A stretch of 64,000 bases of DNA, from NCBI GenBank assembly GCA_038043465.1, contig JBBTBX010000002.1, positions 1-64,000 on the forward strand. Direction: 5' to 3'. The position numbers and the translations under genes are program-made. The notes under the pieces were generated by a model. It was not told the origin of the DNA and ran no database searches. It saw only the letters and a list, made by a program, of their open reading frames with translations. The DNA comes from SXRF01 sp038043465 (GTDB lineage Bacteria > Pseudomonadota > Alphaproteobacteria > Rickettsiales > SXRF01). Positions within the stretch are counted from its first letter, which is position 1, and each line of letters starts with the position of its first letter. Positions 1-9,300 of this stretch are shown piece by piece.

Positions 1-53
1 CCACGTCGGCTTCGCCTCCTCGCAATGACGAAAAACGCATTATGCAGAGGTCT
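1..53. repeat. Right end of a composite mobile repeat (MITE-like)
   Basis: The last 18 bases, cgcattatgcagaggtct, are identical to the right terminal inverted repeat of the element at 35505-35645. Positions 19-53 are the exact reverse complement of the first 35 bases of that element. The left part continues beyond the window. No transposase is visible, so it would be a non-autonomous element moved in trans. Confidence 0.75.
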
Positions 54-91
54 TTTATACACACTAAGCATCCACTTATACCAACAACAAT

Positions 92-130
92 ATCCTGTGC
101 AAACGCTATGCGTTTCACAGGATTTTTTAT
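92..130 (+). terminator. Hairpin plus T-tract just before the tail gene
   Basis: The arms atcctgtg-c-aaacgc and gcgtttcacaggat pair almost perfectly around a 3-nt loop and are followed by six T residues. This is a classic intrinsic terminator. It ends only a few bases before the ribosome binding site of the tail protein gene, leaving no room for a promoter in between, so it should act as an attenuator or a barrier to that gene. Confidence 0.7.
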
Positions 131-144
131 TTGAGGAAAAAATC

Positions 145-3100
145 ATGGCTTCGATTATTTTAGGTGCTGCAGGTTCCGCTGCAGGCGCAGCAACCGGCTT
201 GCCTTTTGGCGCAAGAATTGGCTCAATTGCAGGTAAATTGGCAGGTGGGATTATTGATTCTAAAATGCGTAGCAGCAAATTATCATCAATACACGGCTCA
301 CGCCTTGCTGATCTGGCTGTGCAAAGCTCGGCTTATGGTAAGATGATACCAATAGTTTATGGCATGGTGCGGATTGGTGGGAATATCATCTGGTCGCAAC
401 CTATTACAGAAACTATTGTCACTACAACCAGCTCAGCAGGTGGCGGTGGCAAAGGTGGCGGAAAAGTAAGCCAGACATCCAGTTCATACAGCTATTCGGT
501 TACGATGGCAGTTGCAGTATGCGAAGGTGAGGTGAGCAACATACTACGCATTTGGGCGGATGCCAAACAGCTGGATTTATCGCAATATACTATCCGCATT
601 TATAAAGGTAGCGAAACGCAAACTCCTGATTCACTTATCCAGGCAATTAAAGGAATTGCCAACACACCAGCATATCGCGGTCTAACTTATGTGGTGTTTG
701 ATAATTTTCCACTTGCTGATTTTGGCAACCGTATTCCCAATTTCAGCTTTGAGGTGCAGAAAAAAGCACTTTATGCCGATTATAATAATGAAACAGTAGA
801 GGATATGCTCACTGGCATGGTGATGATTCCGGCGGCTGGCGAATTCGTTTATGATACACAGATTGACTATAAAGTTTCTGGCGCGCAGGTTGGCGCAAAC
901 TGGGTGCAACAGGGCAATCAGGAACGCATTAATATGCACAATGCCAGTGGCAAGGCCAATGCCTTGCTTTCCCTCGACCAACTTGAAAATACCTGCCCGA
1001 ATGTGGAATGGGTATCGGTTACTGTGGCTTGGTTTGGCGATAGTATGGATGTGGCGAGTTGCGATATAACACCCGGCGTTGAATATCAGGCAGGGGCAAC
1101 CACCACGCCAAACACATGGTCAGTTGCTGGTTATACGCGCGCTACAGCAAAATTAATTACCCAGATCAGCGGCGCGCCGCAATTTGGCGGAACTCCGGAT
1201 GATGCCAGCTTGCTACGCTATCTTGATGAGCTTAAAGCGCGTGGCTATAAAATCATGTTCTATCCGCTGATATTTATGGATGTTAGTGGCAAGCCGTGGC
1301 GCGGGGATTTGACTGGTAGCGCGGGTGCGGTTTCCAACTTTTTTACTAAGACTGATGGCTATAATGATTTTATCACGCATTATGCCAATCTGGTGGCTAG
1401 TAAAGTTGATGCGTTTTGCATAGGTTCAGAGCTTAAAGGACTCACCAAACTCACCAATACCACAGGGAATTATCCGGCTGTAAACGAGCTGGTAAGTTTG
1501 GCTGCTACTGTAAAAACCACAGTTGGCGCAGGTGTAAAAGTATCCTACGCCGCTGATTGGAGCGAATATCACCACACTGACGGTGGTTGGTATAATTTAG
1601 ATCCACTCTGGGCGAGCAGCAATATTGATTTCATCGGGATAGATGCATATTTTCCGCTTACCGATAACCCCACAACAATTTATGATATTGATGAAGTCAA
1701 AGCAGGCTGGACATCAGGCGAGGGCTATGATTGGTATTACAGTGATGTAGCCCGTACCACGCAAACAACCCTCGCTCCAGCAATGGCATGGAAAAATATT
1801 GCATGGTTCTGGAATAATACGCACGTTAACCCCAATAGCGTAGCAACTGCATGGATTCCAAACTCAAAAAAAATATGGTTCACCGAATATGGCTTTCCCA
1901 GTGTTGATTGCGCGACCAACCAACCGAATGTATTTTATGACCCTAGCACCAGCGGCAGTGCCTTGCCGTATTTTTCCAAGGGCAGGGTGGATATGCGGGC
2001 GCAGCGGGTTGGCATCGCAGCAACTGAGGCGCAGTGGGCTGGCTCAAGCATGGTTGAGCGCATGTTCGCATGGACATGGGACGCACGTCCGTTTCCATAC
2101 TGGCCGGATTTAACCAATATATGGAATGATGGCGGCGTTTGGAAAACCGGACATTGGTTGCAGGGTAAGCTTGGAACTTCTAACCTCGCAGCCATCGTTC
2201 TGGATTTAGCAAAACGCTCCGGTTTACAAGAAACTGATATTAATGTGAGCAGGATCAGCGAAATGGTTGACGGTTATGTTATCAGCAATCAGCAAACTAT
2301 CCGAGATTCCATAGAAATTTTACGAAAAGCATATTTCTTCGATACCGTGGAAAGCGATAATATCCTGAGCTGCATCCCGCGCGGTGGTGATGTTGCTATG
2401 AGTGTTAATGAGGAAGATATTATACCGGATAATGGGGAGCTATATAAAATTACCAGAACGCAAGAAATTGAACTGCCTAAGCACATTAATGTCGTTTATC
2501 TCAACCGCCTTGCCAATTACCAGACTGCCACCCAATATTCACAGCGGGAGATAACAGGCAGCAATGAAAGGGAAACCATGGATTTTCCATTGGTTATTTC
2601 TGACCAGATTGCTAAAAATATTGCTGATATTACTCTTTTTTCTGATTGGACAGAGCGAACCAGCTATAATTTTGATCTGCCAATTAAATACGCGCAGCTA
2701 GACCCTACCGATACCATAACCCTTAATTTAAATGGGGTTGTGCACCGCATGCGTATCACTTCAACCTATATAGGTACGCCTAGTATGGTAAGGATAAGTG
2801 CGGTTTCCGAAGATGTGGCGAATTATGATTTTTATAATAAAGCAGGAAGCAGTAATAATATTCTGCTGAATGAAAATATCAGCATTCCGCAGACTAAACT
2901 CGAGCTTCTTGATCTTCCGCTTTTCCCATCGGATGATAATGATAAATCTATCATCCGCCTTGCTGGAGCCGGACTTGCCAGCGGTTGGGGCGGGGCAGTG
3001 ATTTACCGCTCTGATGATAATGGCGCAAATTATTCTCGTTTTTCTTCAATAGAAAATCCGGCGGCAATTGGTACTGCTTCAACTGTTTTAGCCAGTGCAT

Positions 3101-3810
3101 CCAGCGCAGTATTTGATGAACAAAACATCGTCACAGTTATATTGCTTGGTAATTCACAGCCCCAAAGTGTAACCGAACTTGCTGTGTTAAACGGTGCTAA
3201 TGCAGCGTTGCTTGGGGATGAAATTATCCAGTTTAAAACTGCAACCTTGGTGAGTGAAGGAAAATATACATTAAGTGGTTTGTTGAGAGGTAGACTCGGA
3301 ACAGAATGGGCAATATCCGGGCATGTCGCCGGAGAAAGATTTGCCCTGCTCGATGGCGCGCTGGATAAGCAAGTAATCTCCAATAATATGATAGGGCTAC
3401 TGCGCCAATATAAAGCGGTCACGGTGGGAAATAGCCTGACCTCGGCAGGTGCACAGGATTTTACCTATAACGGCATTGCCCTTAAACCATATAGTCCCGT
3501 GCATATCACAGGAACGCGCGACAGCAGTGGTAACTTAACTATAAACTGGATTCGGCGCACGCGTAGTGGCGGTGACTGGCGCGACTCGGTTGATGTTCCG
3601 TTAAATGAGGTTAGCGAGTTATATGATGTCGAGATATTAAACGGAGCAACAATTATTCGCAGTATTCTAGGACTGACCAGCCCAACTGCAAGCTATAGCG
3701 CGACCGAACAAACCACAGATTTTGGCAGCCCGCAAGCCAGCGTCAGCATAAAGATATACCAGATTTCCGCAGCAGTGGGCAGGGGGTATGGAGGAGTAAC
3801 CAGCGTTTGA
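145..3810 (+). CDS. GTA-like tail tip / host-specificity protein with TIM-barrel-like domain
   Basis: This is a 1221-residue virion-type protein matching the layout of the Rhodobacter GTA gp15-type baseplate or host-specificity protein. The N-terminus is Gly/Ala-rich and hydrophobic. The tail-hub motif NFPLADFGNRIPNFSFEV lies near residues 185-205. A GTA TIM-barrel-like domain spans roughly 285-660, and a phage-tail region plus C-terminal beta-rich part follows. The ATG at 145 is chosen because GAGGA lies 7 bases upstream; an in-frame start further upstream would translate through the mobile repeat and terminator. Other GTA or phage genes, if present, lie outside the window to the left. The last ~66 bp are duplicated 1.2 kb downstream. 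Confidence 0.85.
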   Translation: MASIILGAAGSAAGAATGLPFGARIGSIAGKLAGGIIDSKMRSSKLSSIHGSRLADLAVQSSAYGKMIPIVYGMVRIGGNIIWSQPITETIVTTTSSAGGGGKGGGKVSQTSSSYSYSVTMAVAVCEGEVSNILRIWADAKQLDLSQYTIRIYKGSETQTPDSLIQAIKGIANTPAYRGLTYVVFDNFPLADFGNRIPNFSFEVQKKALYADYNNETVEDMLTGMVMIPAAGEFVYDTQIDYKVSGAQVGANWVQQGNQERINMHNASGKANALLSLDQLENTCPNVEWVSVTVAWFGDSMDVASCDITPGVEYQAGATTTPNTWSVAGYTRATAKLITQISGAPQFGGTPDDASLLRYLDELKARGYKIMFYPLIFMDVSGKPWRGDLTGSAGAVSNFFTKTDGYNDFITHYANLVASKVDAFCIGSELKGLTKLTNTTGNYPAVNELVSLAATVKTTVGAGVKVSYAADWSEYHHTDGGWYNLDPLWASSNIDFIGIDAYFPLTDNPTTIYDIDEVKAGWTSGEGYDWYYSDVARTTQTTLAPAMAWKNIAWFWNNTHVNPNSVATAWIPNSKKIWFTEYGFPSVDCATNQPNVFYDPSTSGSALPYFSKGRVDMRAQRVGIAATEAQWAGSSMVERMFAWTWDARPFPYWPDLTNIWNDGGVWKTGHWLQGKLGTSNLAAIVLDLAKRSGLQETDINVSRISEMVDGYVISNQQTIRDSIEILRKAYFFDTVESDNILSCIPRGGDVAMSVNEEDIIPDNGELYKITRTQEIELPKHINVVYLNRLANYQTATQYSQREITGSNERETMDFPLVISDQIAKNIADITLFSDWTERTSYNFDLPIKYAQLDPTDTITLNLNGVVHRMRITSTYIGTPSMVRISAVSEDVANYDFYNKAGSSNNILLNENISIPQTKLELLDLPLFPSDDNDKSIIRLAGAGLASGWGGAVIYRSDDNGANYSRFSSIENPAAIGTASTVLASASSAVFDEQNIVTVILLGNSQPQSVTELAVLNGANAALLGDEIIQFKTATLVSEGKYTLSGLLRGRLGTEWAISGHVAGERFALLDGALDKQVISNNMIGLLRQYKAVTVGNSLTSAGAQDFTYNGIALKPYSPVHITGTRDSSGNLTINWIRRTRSGGDWRDSVDVPLNEVSELYDVEILNGATIIRSILGLTSPTASYSATEQTTDFGSPQASVSIKIYQISAAVGRGYGGVTSV
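3721..3788 (+). repeat. Direct repeat copy 1 (3' end of tail gene)
   Basis: This segment, coding for the tail protein C-terminus (FGSPQASVSIKIYQIS...), recurs at 4997-5063 with a handful of mismatches and one single-base gap. The pair bounds a segment holding an orphan gene and a ParD/ParE module. The arrangement resembles left and right attachment sites or a partial gene duplication. Confidence 0.9.
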
Positions 3811-3819
3811 TAAATACAC

Positions 3820-4191
3820 TTAACCGGCTCTGACTCGAGAAAAATTTGCAAGAACTTCCAATTGTCTATCTAATGAAGATACAGCAGCATTAGCAGCCAA
3901 TAAAACATCAAACTGTTGATCTTCAGACCATTTTTTACTATCGATTTCTTTTTTCAAATTCTCTTCGAGTGTTCTTCTATTAATATTAGGGTTGTTTACA
4001 TTATGTAAAATATTATCCAAATGATTACTTAATACTTCTTTTGCTTCTTTTAAAAATAAAATGTCATTACCTTCCGGTATTGGAACAATATAAGCCTTCT
4101 CTGCATGTGCAAGAGCATTATATTTAATAAGAGCATGCACCGCTTCTGCGCTATGTAATGTAGGTTTTGTTACTTGTTGAACATGACTCAT
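3820..4191 (-). CDS. Orphan 123-aa protein with Pho-box-like upstream site
   Basis: I do not recognise a family. The protein is soluble, mostly helical-looking and charged, without signal peptide or membrane segment. It ends in a basic tail, NFSRVRAG. The start is supported by AAAAGGAAAAAATT directly before the ATG. About 90 bp upstream lies an 18-bp direct-repeat motif shared with three other orphan units in the window. It lies between the two copies of the duplicated tail-gene end, next to a toxin-antitoxin pair, which suggests arrival on a mobile segment. Function is unknown. Confidence 0.7.
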   Translation of the reverse strand: MSHVQQVTKPTLHSAEAVHALIKYNALAHAEKAYIVPIPEGNDILFLKEAKEVLSNHLDNILHNVNNPNINRRTLEENLKKEIDSKKWSEDQQFDVLLAANAAVSSLDRQLEVLANFSRVRAG

Positions 4192-4281
4192 AATTTTTTC
4201 CTTTTAAAACTGTTTATTGATATGACTTTTATTAATTGAACCATTATAGACAGGGATATTAACCTAATAAAGCTCAGTTTT

Positions 4282-4299
4282 GTTAAGGTTTTGTTACAT
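4282..4299 (-). promoter_or_regulatory. Pho-box-like direct repeat upstream of orphan gene
   Basis: On the minus strand this reads atgtaac-aaaa-ccttaac, two 7-mers with 11-bp periodicity, matching the sites at 15318, 21210 and 31462. A looser third half-site follows (aaaa-ctgagct). The layout is that of PhoB boxes (TGTCAT-type half-sites every 11 bp), but the regulator is inferred. Confidence 0.5.
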
Positions 4300-4356
4300 A
4301 GGGATTTTTGCTGGCATCATATTTTGCCTATCAAATAATCATTTGATTTTACTTAA

Positions 4357-4665
4357 TTAATCCGTATATTTCTCCACACACATGCGTTGATGGAGAATAC
4401 GGACAACTCCAATAATATTATCTTGTTTGCGGTAGATTATTATATGCGAACCAACAAGACATGCCATATGCGTGGCTGGTAGATCGTTTCTTATATGACC
4501 AATTGAAGGATTGGTTTTTATGTTTTTTAATGCACTGTCTATCTTATCTCGATAGGCGAGCATTTGTTTCTCTCCCCACATTTCTGCGGTATAACGTAAT
4601 ATATCAATAAAATCCTGTCTGGCTTTGGGAGATATTATCAGAGTATATTTTTTACGGTAAGACAT
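4357..4665 (-). CDS. parE: RelE/ParE-family toxin
   Basis: A 102-aa type II toxin of the ParE/RelE fold. Features include the N-terminal segment YTLIISPKARQDFIDILRYT, the helix containing EMWGEKQMLAYRDKI, the strand segment SHIIIYRKQDNIIGVVRILH, and a final basic/acidic tail. Members inhibit gyrase (ParE) or cleave mRNA (RelE); which applies here cannot be told. The start used is the ATG inside the last codons of the antitoxin gene (14-nt overlap), giving a normal-sized toxin. A longer reading frame upstream would read out of frame through the antitoxin and is not credible. Translation is likely coupled to the antitoxin. Confidence 0.85.
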   Translation of the reverse strand: MSYRKKYTLIISPKARQDFIDILRYTAEMWGEKQMLAYRDKIDSALKNIKTNPSIGHIRNDLPATHMACLVGSHIIIYRKQDNIIGVVRILHQRMCVEKYTD

Positions 4666-4939
4666 CAGGATCAATAGGCTTTTTGCTATGAGTAGATGTA
4701 ATAGCGTTCCTAGTAACATCTTCCAGAGTTTGAGCATTATACTCAATGCCTTTGCCTGCATTCAGCTCATTATCGCCTTGCTTTATAGCATTTTTCCATG
4801 CCGTAGCGCGCTCTTCTTCACTCTGCATCCGCCGTATAGCATCGCGTATCACCTCAGTAGCATTGCCATAAAAACCGCTAGCTACTTTGTTTTTAATAAA
4901 CCCCTCCATCTCCGGAGAAAGATTAATATGTATAGTCAT
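4652..4939 (-). CDS. parD: ParD-family antitoxin
   Basis: A 95-aa antitoxin with an N-terminal ribbon-helix-helix DNA-binding part. The family signature is clear: MTIHINLSPEMEGFIKNKV, then SGFYGNATEVIRDAIRRMQ. The C-terminal half is the toxin-neutralising region. AGAGGTTT precedes the ATG. It is the first gene of the pair and should repress its own promoter through the palindrome just upstream. The pair sits between the two copies of the duplicated tail-gene end. Confidence 0.88.
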   Translation of the reverse strand: MTIHINLSPEMEGFIKNKVASGFYGNATEVIRDAIRRMQSEEERATAWKNAIKQGDNELNAGKGIEYNAQTLEDVTRNAITSTHSKKPIDPDVLP

Positions 4940-4964
4940 AAAACCTCTATTCTATATACATAGA

Positions 4965-4983
4965 ATATACATATTATGTATAT
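4965..4983. promoter_or_regulatory. Palindromic operator of the parDE pair
   Basis: A perfect 8-bp inverted repeat, atatacat-att-atgtatat, with a further tatacat copy at about 4953. It lies 25 bp upstream of parD, where ribbon-helix-helix antitoxins bind to autoregulate. Operator function is inferred from position and symmetry. Confidence 0.55.
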
Positions 4984-4996
4984 ATGTCAATCAATG

Positions 4997-5063
4997 TTCG
5001 GCAGCCCACAAGCCAGCGTCAGCATAAAGATATACCAGATTTCAGGAGCGGTGGGTGGGGGTA
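4997..5063 (+). pseudogene. Direct repeat copy 2: fragment of tail gene 3' end
   Basis: This encodes FGSPQASVSIKIYQISGAVGGG, nearly the same as the C-terminus of the tail protein, but with no gene in front of it and no stop codon at the expected place. It is a remnant left by duplication or by insertion of the segment between the two copies. It lies in frame with the downstream adaptor gene but is unlikely to be translated as part of it. Confidence 0.8.
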
Positions 5064-5070
5064 TTTTTGT

Positions 5071-5121
5071 GTCATACCAGAAGCCAGTTTTCTTTCTACT
5101 GGATCACTTCGCTAGCATGAC
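5071..5121. repeat. Imperfect palindromic repeat
   Basis: The ends gtcat...ccag and ctgg...atgac are inverted relative to each other, like the gtcat-ended elements elsewhere in the window. It follows directly on the truncated tail-gene copy and may have truncated it. The match to the other families is only partial. Confidence 0.35.
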
Positions 5122-5203
5122 AAATATATTAAAAGTAAGCTCCCTTGACTGGCTTGGCGGGTATGCTATTCCTTACGGCTTCCAATCAGCATCAGGGGAA
5201 TTT

Positions 5204-6346
5204 ATGGCTCGGCGGTATAGTACGAAATCAATAGTTATAACAATCGCCGTTATTGTATCAGCCTATTATGGATATGGATATTTTTTCGGACACGGCGCAG
5301 GTGATCAGATGGGCGGCGCGCCTCCGGTAAGCGTTGCTGAAGTCATTGAAAAAGAAGTGCGTGGCTGGAATGAATTTTCCGGCAAGCTGGTAGCGGTTGA
5401 TCAAGTTGAAATCCGCCCGCGCGTTTCCGGCACTATAGAATCCATACATTTCGTTGATGGTGCGATGGTGAACAAAGGAGATTTACTATTTGTAATAGAC
5501 CCGCGCCCTTATCAGGCGGCTTTTGAATCTGCCAATGCGCTATGGGTACTGGCAGAAGAGGATTTAAAGAGAGCGCAGGCCTTGCTAAGTTCAAAATCGG
5601 TGCCACAACGTGATTACGATCAACGCAAGAATGCCGCAGAGGTTGCAAAAGCAAACTACACCAAAGCAAAACTTGATTTAGAATATACCACAATTCGCTC
5701 TCCAATTTCCGGGCGCGCCAGCCGTGCTGAGATTACTGTTGGAAATTTAGTGGAATCAGGTACTGGGCAATCACCGCTCCTGACAACCATCGTTTCCAGC
5801 TCACCGATTTATGCTGATTTTGAAATAGATGAAACAACTTTTCTTAAATATGCTGGTGCCGGCGTAACCAATAATCAATCAGCGACCAAAATTCCGGTCA
5901 CTCTTTCCGTTGATAAACTTACTCGCGAAGGGCATGTTGCATCATTTGATAATAAAGTAAACAATACTTCCGGCACGGTTCGGGTGCGCGCTATTTTTGA
6001 CAATGCGGACGGAGCATTGGTAACTGGTTTATTCGCCCGCATTAAAATTGGTAATCCAGAATCTAAAAAATCCATATTAATAACTGAAAGGGCGATTGGC
6101 ACTGACCAGAATAAAAAATTTGTGCTGGTAGTTAACGGAGAAAATAAAACAGAGAACCGAAGTGTTAAGCTTGGTGGTATAGCTGATGGAATGCGGGTGG
6201 TAGAAGAAGGGCTAAAACCTGGTGAAAAAATTATAGTTAACGGTCTGCAACGGGTAATGATGCCTAACCAACCGGTAACTCCAGAAATCGTGACTATGGA
6301 CGGAGCGGGGACACCCCCTGAACCACAGCCAGCTCCTAAGGAATAG
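5204..6346 (+). CDS. RND efflux periplasmic adaptor (membrane fusion protein)
   Basis: A 380-aa HlyD/AcrA-type adaptor that would link an RND inner membrane pump to an outer membrane channel. An N-terminal signal anchor covers residues ~6-27. It is followed by the biotinyl-lipoyl half-motif VEIRPRVSGTIESIHFVDG near residue 70, a coiled-coil hairpin (ALLSSKSVPQRDYDQRKNAAE), the second lipoyl half with IRSPISGRASRAEITVGNLV, and beta-barrel and membrane-proximal domains. The ATG at 5204 follows AGGGGAA and starts directly before the signal anchor. An in-frame extension upstream would translate the tail-gene remnant and a repeat. It is the first gene of a two-gene operon, 2 bp before the pump gene. 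Confidence 0.9.
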   Translation: MARRYSTKSIVITIAVIVSAYYGYGYFFGHGAGDQMGGAPPVSVAEVIEKEVRGWNEFSGKLVAVDQVEIRPRVSGTIESIHFVDGAMVNKGDLLFVIDPRPYQAAFESANALWVLAEEDLKRAQALLSSKSVPQRDYDQRKNAAEVAKANYTKAKLDLEYTTIRSPISGRASRAEITVGNLVESGTGQSPLLTTIVSSSPIYADFEIDETTFLKYAGAGVTNNQSATKIPVTLSVDKLTREGHVASFDNKVNNTSGTVRVRAIFDNADGALVTGLFARIKIGNPESKKSILITERAIGTDQNKKFVLVVNGENKTENRSVKLGGIADGMRVVEEGLKPGEKIIVNGLQRVMMPNQPVTPEIVTMDGAGTPPEPQPAPKE

Positions 6347-6348
6347 TC

Positions 6349-9300
6349 ATGAACATCTCGCGTTTTTTTATTGATCGTCCGATTTTTGCAGCCGTATTAT
6401 CTCTGCTTATTTTTCTGGCAGGGTTGTTATCGCTCTTTAAAATGCCGATTTCCGAATATCCGGAAGTTGTTCCTCCATCGGTGGTGGTGCGCGCAACATA
6501 TCCTGGAGCAAATCCCAAAGTAATAGCCGAGACCGTTGCTGCACCGCTGGAAGAGCAGATAAACGGCGTTGAAAATATGATTTATATGTTTTCGCAAGGC
6601 ACATCTGACGGGCAGATGACATTAACTATCACTTTCAAAATTGGCACTGACCCTGACAAAGCCCAACAGCTCGTACAAAACCGTGTTAATCAAGCATTGC
6701 CACGTTTACCCGATATTGTTCGTCAATTTGGTGTTACTACCCTTAAAAGCTCATCTGACCTTACCATGGTGGTGCATATATTATCGCCCAATAAACGCTA
6801 CGACGAATTATATCTGAGTAATTACACCACTCTGAATATCAAAGACCGTATCCAGCGTTTATCTGGAATTGGACAGACGGAAATATTCGGAGGCAGCGAC
6901 TATGCGATGCGCTTGTGGTTAGACCCAGATAAGATCGCGGCGCGTAATTTAAGCGCGCAGGATGTGGTTGATGCAATCCGCGAACAAAATCTACAAGTAG
7001 CTGCAGGTGTTATAGGCGCATCACCATCGCAACCTGGAGTTGATTTGCAACTTAATATCAACACACAAGGCCGCCTACAGAATGAGCAGGAATTTGGCAA
7101 TATTATAATTAAAACAGATAAGAATGGCTCCATAACCCGCCTGCGTGATGTGGCAAGAATTGAACTAGGTTCAGCGCAATATGCCCTGCGTTCTTTGCTG
7201 GATAACAAACCGGCTGTGGCACTTGCGGTTTTTCAAGCCCCAGGATCAAATGCGCTGGATATTTCCACTAACGTACGTGCAACGATGGAAGAGCTTAAAA
7301 AAGATTTTCCTGAAGATGTTGATTATACGATTGTGTACGACCCCACATCTTTTGTTCGCGACTCAATTAAAGCAGTGATTAGTACATTGCTGGAAGCCGT
7401 AGCCCTTGTGGTTCTTGTGGTTATTTTATTTTTACAGACTTGGCGGGCTTCAATCATTCCTCTTCTCGCCGTACCTGTATCCATAGTTGGAACTTTCGCA
7501 TTTTTGCTATTAATGGGATTTTCCGTTAATGCTCTCACGCTATTTGGTTTGGTTCTTGCCATTGGGATTGTAGTTGATGACGCGATAGTAGTAGTAGAAA
7601 ATGTTGAGCGTAATATTGAAGCTGGCTTATCACCGAAGGATGCTACATATCAGGCGATGCGTGAAGTTAGTGGTCCGATTATTGCCATCGCCCTTTCACT
7701 TATCGCGGTGTTTGTGCCGATAGCTTTTATCAGCGGTTTAACCGGTGAATTTTACCGTCAGTTCGCGCTTACCATCGCCATTTCAACGGTTATTTCAGCG
7801 TTTAATTCCCTAACACTTTCGCCAGCTATGGCAGCTATCCTACTCAAAGGTCATAATGAGCCACCAGATGCCTTAACAAGATTCATGGAAAATAAGTTTG
7901 GTTGGTTCTTTGCCGGATTCAACCGCATATTTAAAACCAGTTCAGAAAATTATTCCAAGCGCGTTGTAAAAGTTCTGGGACATAAAAAAAGAGCTTTTAT
8001 AATTTACCTTATGTTGATTGGACTAACCACCTTTGGCTTCTATCATGTTCCAACCGGCTATATTCCAGCACAGGACAAACAATATTTAATAGGCTTTGCC
8101 CAATTGCCTGATGGCTCTTCGTTAGATAGAGCCGAAAAGGTTATCCGGCGTATGTCGGAAATATCTATGAAAAATGCCGGTGTAGAGCATGCTGTAGCTT
8201 TTCCGGGATTATCAATTAATGGTTTTACCGCCAGTTCCAGTGCTGGGATTGTATTTTTACCGCTTAAATCTTTCAATGAGCGTAAATCACCGGAACTTTC
8301 CGCAGATGGAATAGCCCAAGCTGTCAATATGCAGTTCGGCGAAATTAAAGATGCATTTGTTATGGTGCTGCCACCACCACCGATTATCGGTCTTGGAACA
8401 TCCGGTGGATTCAAACTGCAATTGCAGGATCGCAGTGACATGGGTGATGAAGCCCTTTCTGGAATTAAAGATGCTATTTTAGGGCAGGCTTACCAAACTC
8501 CACAGCTTGATCCACACCAAACTTACAGTGGGTTTCAAATAAACGTTCCGCAGCTTCTGGTAGATTTAGATAGAACTAAAGCAAAGCAGCTTGGGTTATC
8601 TATTACAGATATTTTTAACACCATGCAGATTTATCTGGGTTCGCTTTATATCAATGATTTTAACAAATTCGGTCGCATTTATCAGGTAATCGCGCAGGCA
8701 GATTCTCCGTTTCGTTCCCGCCCTGAAGATATTACCAAACTCAAAGTTCGTAACCTGGCAGGCGATATGGTACCATTAGGCAGCGTGCTTTCAGTAAAGC
8801 AAAGCTATGGACCAGAACGGGCAATGCGTTATAATTCCTACCGTACCGCTGATATTAATAGCGGACCTGCTCATGGCGTTTCAACTGGGCAGGCACAGGA
8901 AGCAATCGAGCAAATTATTCGTAAAACCATCCCCAAAGGCATGACCTATGAATGGACAGAATTAAGCTATCAACAGATTCTGGCCGGAAATACTGCGATG
9001 TTTGTTTTTCCATTATGCGTTTTGCTTGTGTTTTTGGTTCTCGCGGCACAATATGAAAGCCTGATTTTACCGCTGGCAGTTATTCTCATTGTTCCGATGT
9101 GTATGCTGTGTGCTATTGCTGGAGTCTGGTTGGTGGGTGGAGATAATAACATCTTTACCCAGATAGGGCTTATGGTTCTAGTCGGGCTTGCCTGTAAGAA
9201 TGCTATTTTGATAGTTGAGTTCGCCCGAGAATTGGAACTTAACGGCAGCACACCATTTGAAGCGGCAGTAGAGGCAACAAAAATGCGGTTACGCCCTATT

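Noticed and set aside
25..144. In-frame N-terminal extension of the tail protein starting at position 25
   Set aside because: It would translate the mobile repeat end and the terminator hairpin; the ATG at 145 has a good ribosome site.
4688..4963. Plus-strand open frame opposite parD
   Set aside because: It is antisense to a clear antitoxin gene, with no family resemblance and no ribosome site.
4976..5203. N-terminal extension of the RND adaptor
   Set aside because: It encodes the duplicated tail-gene end and a palindromic repeat; the signal anchor begins at the ATG at 5204.
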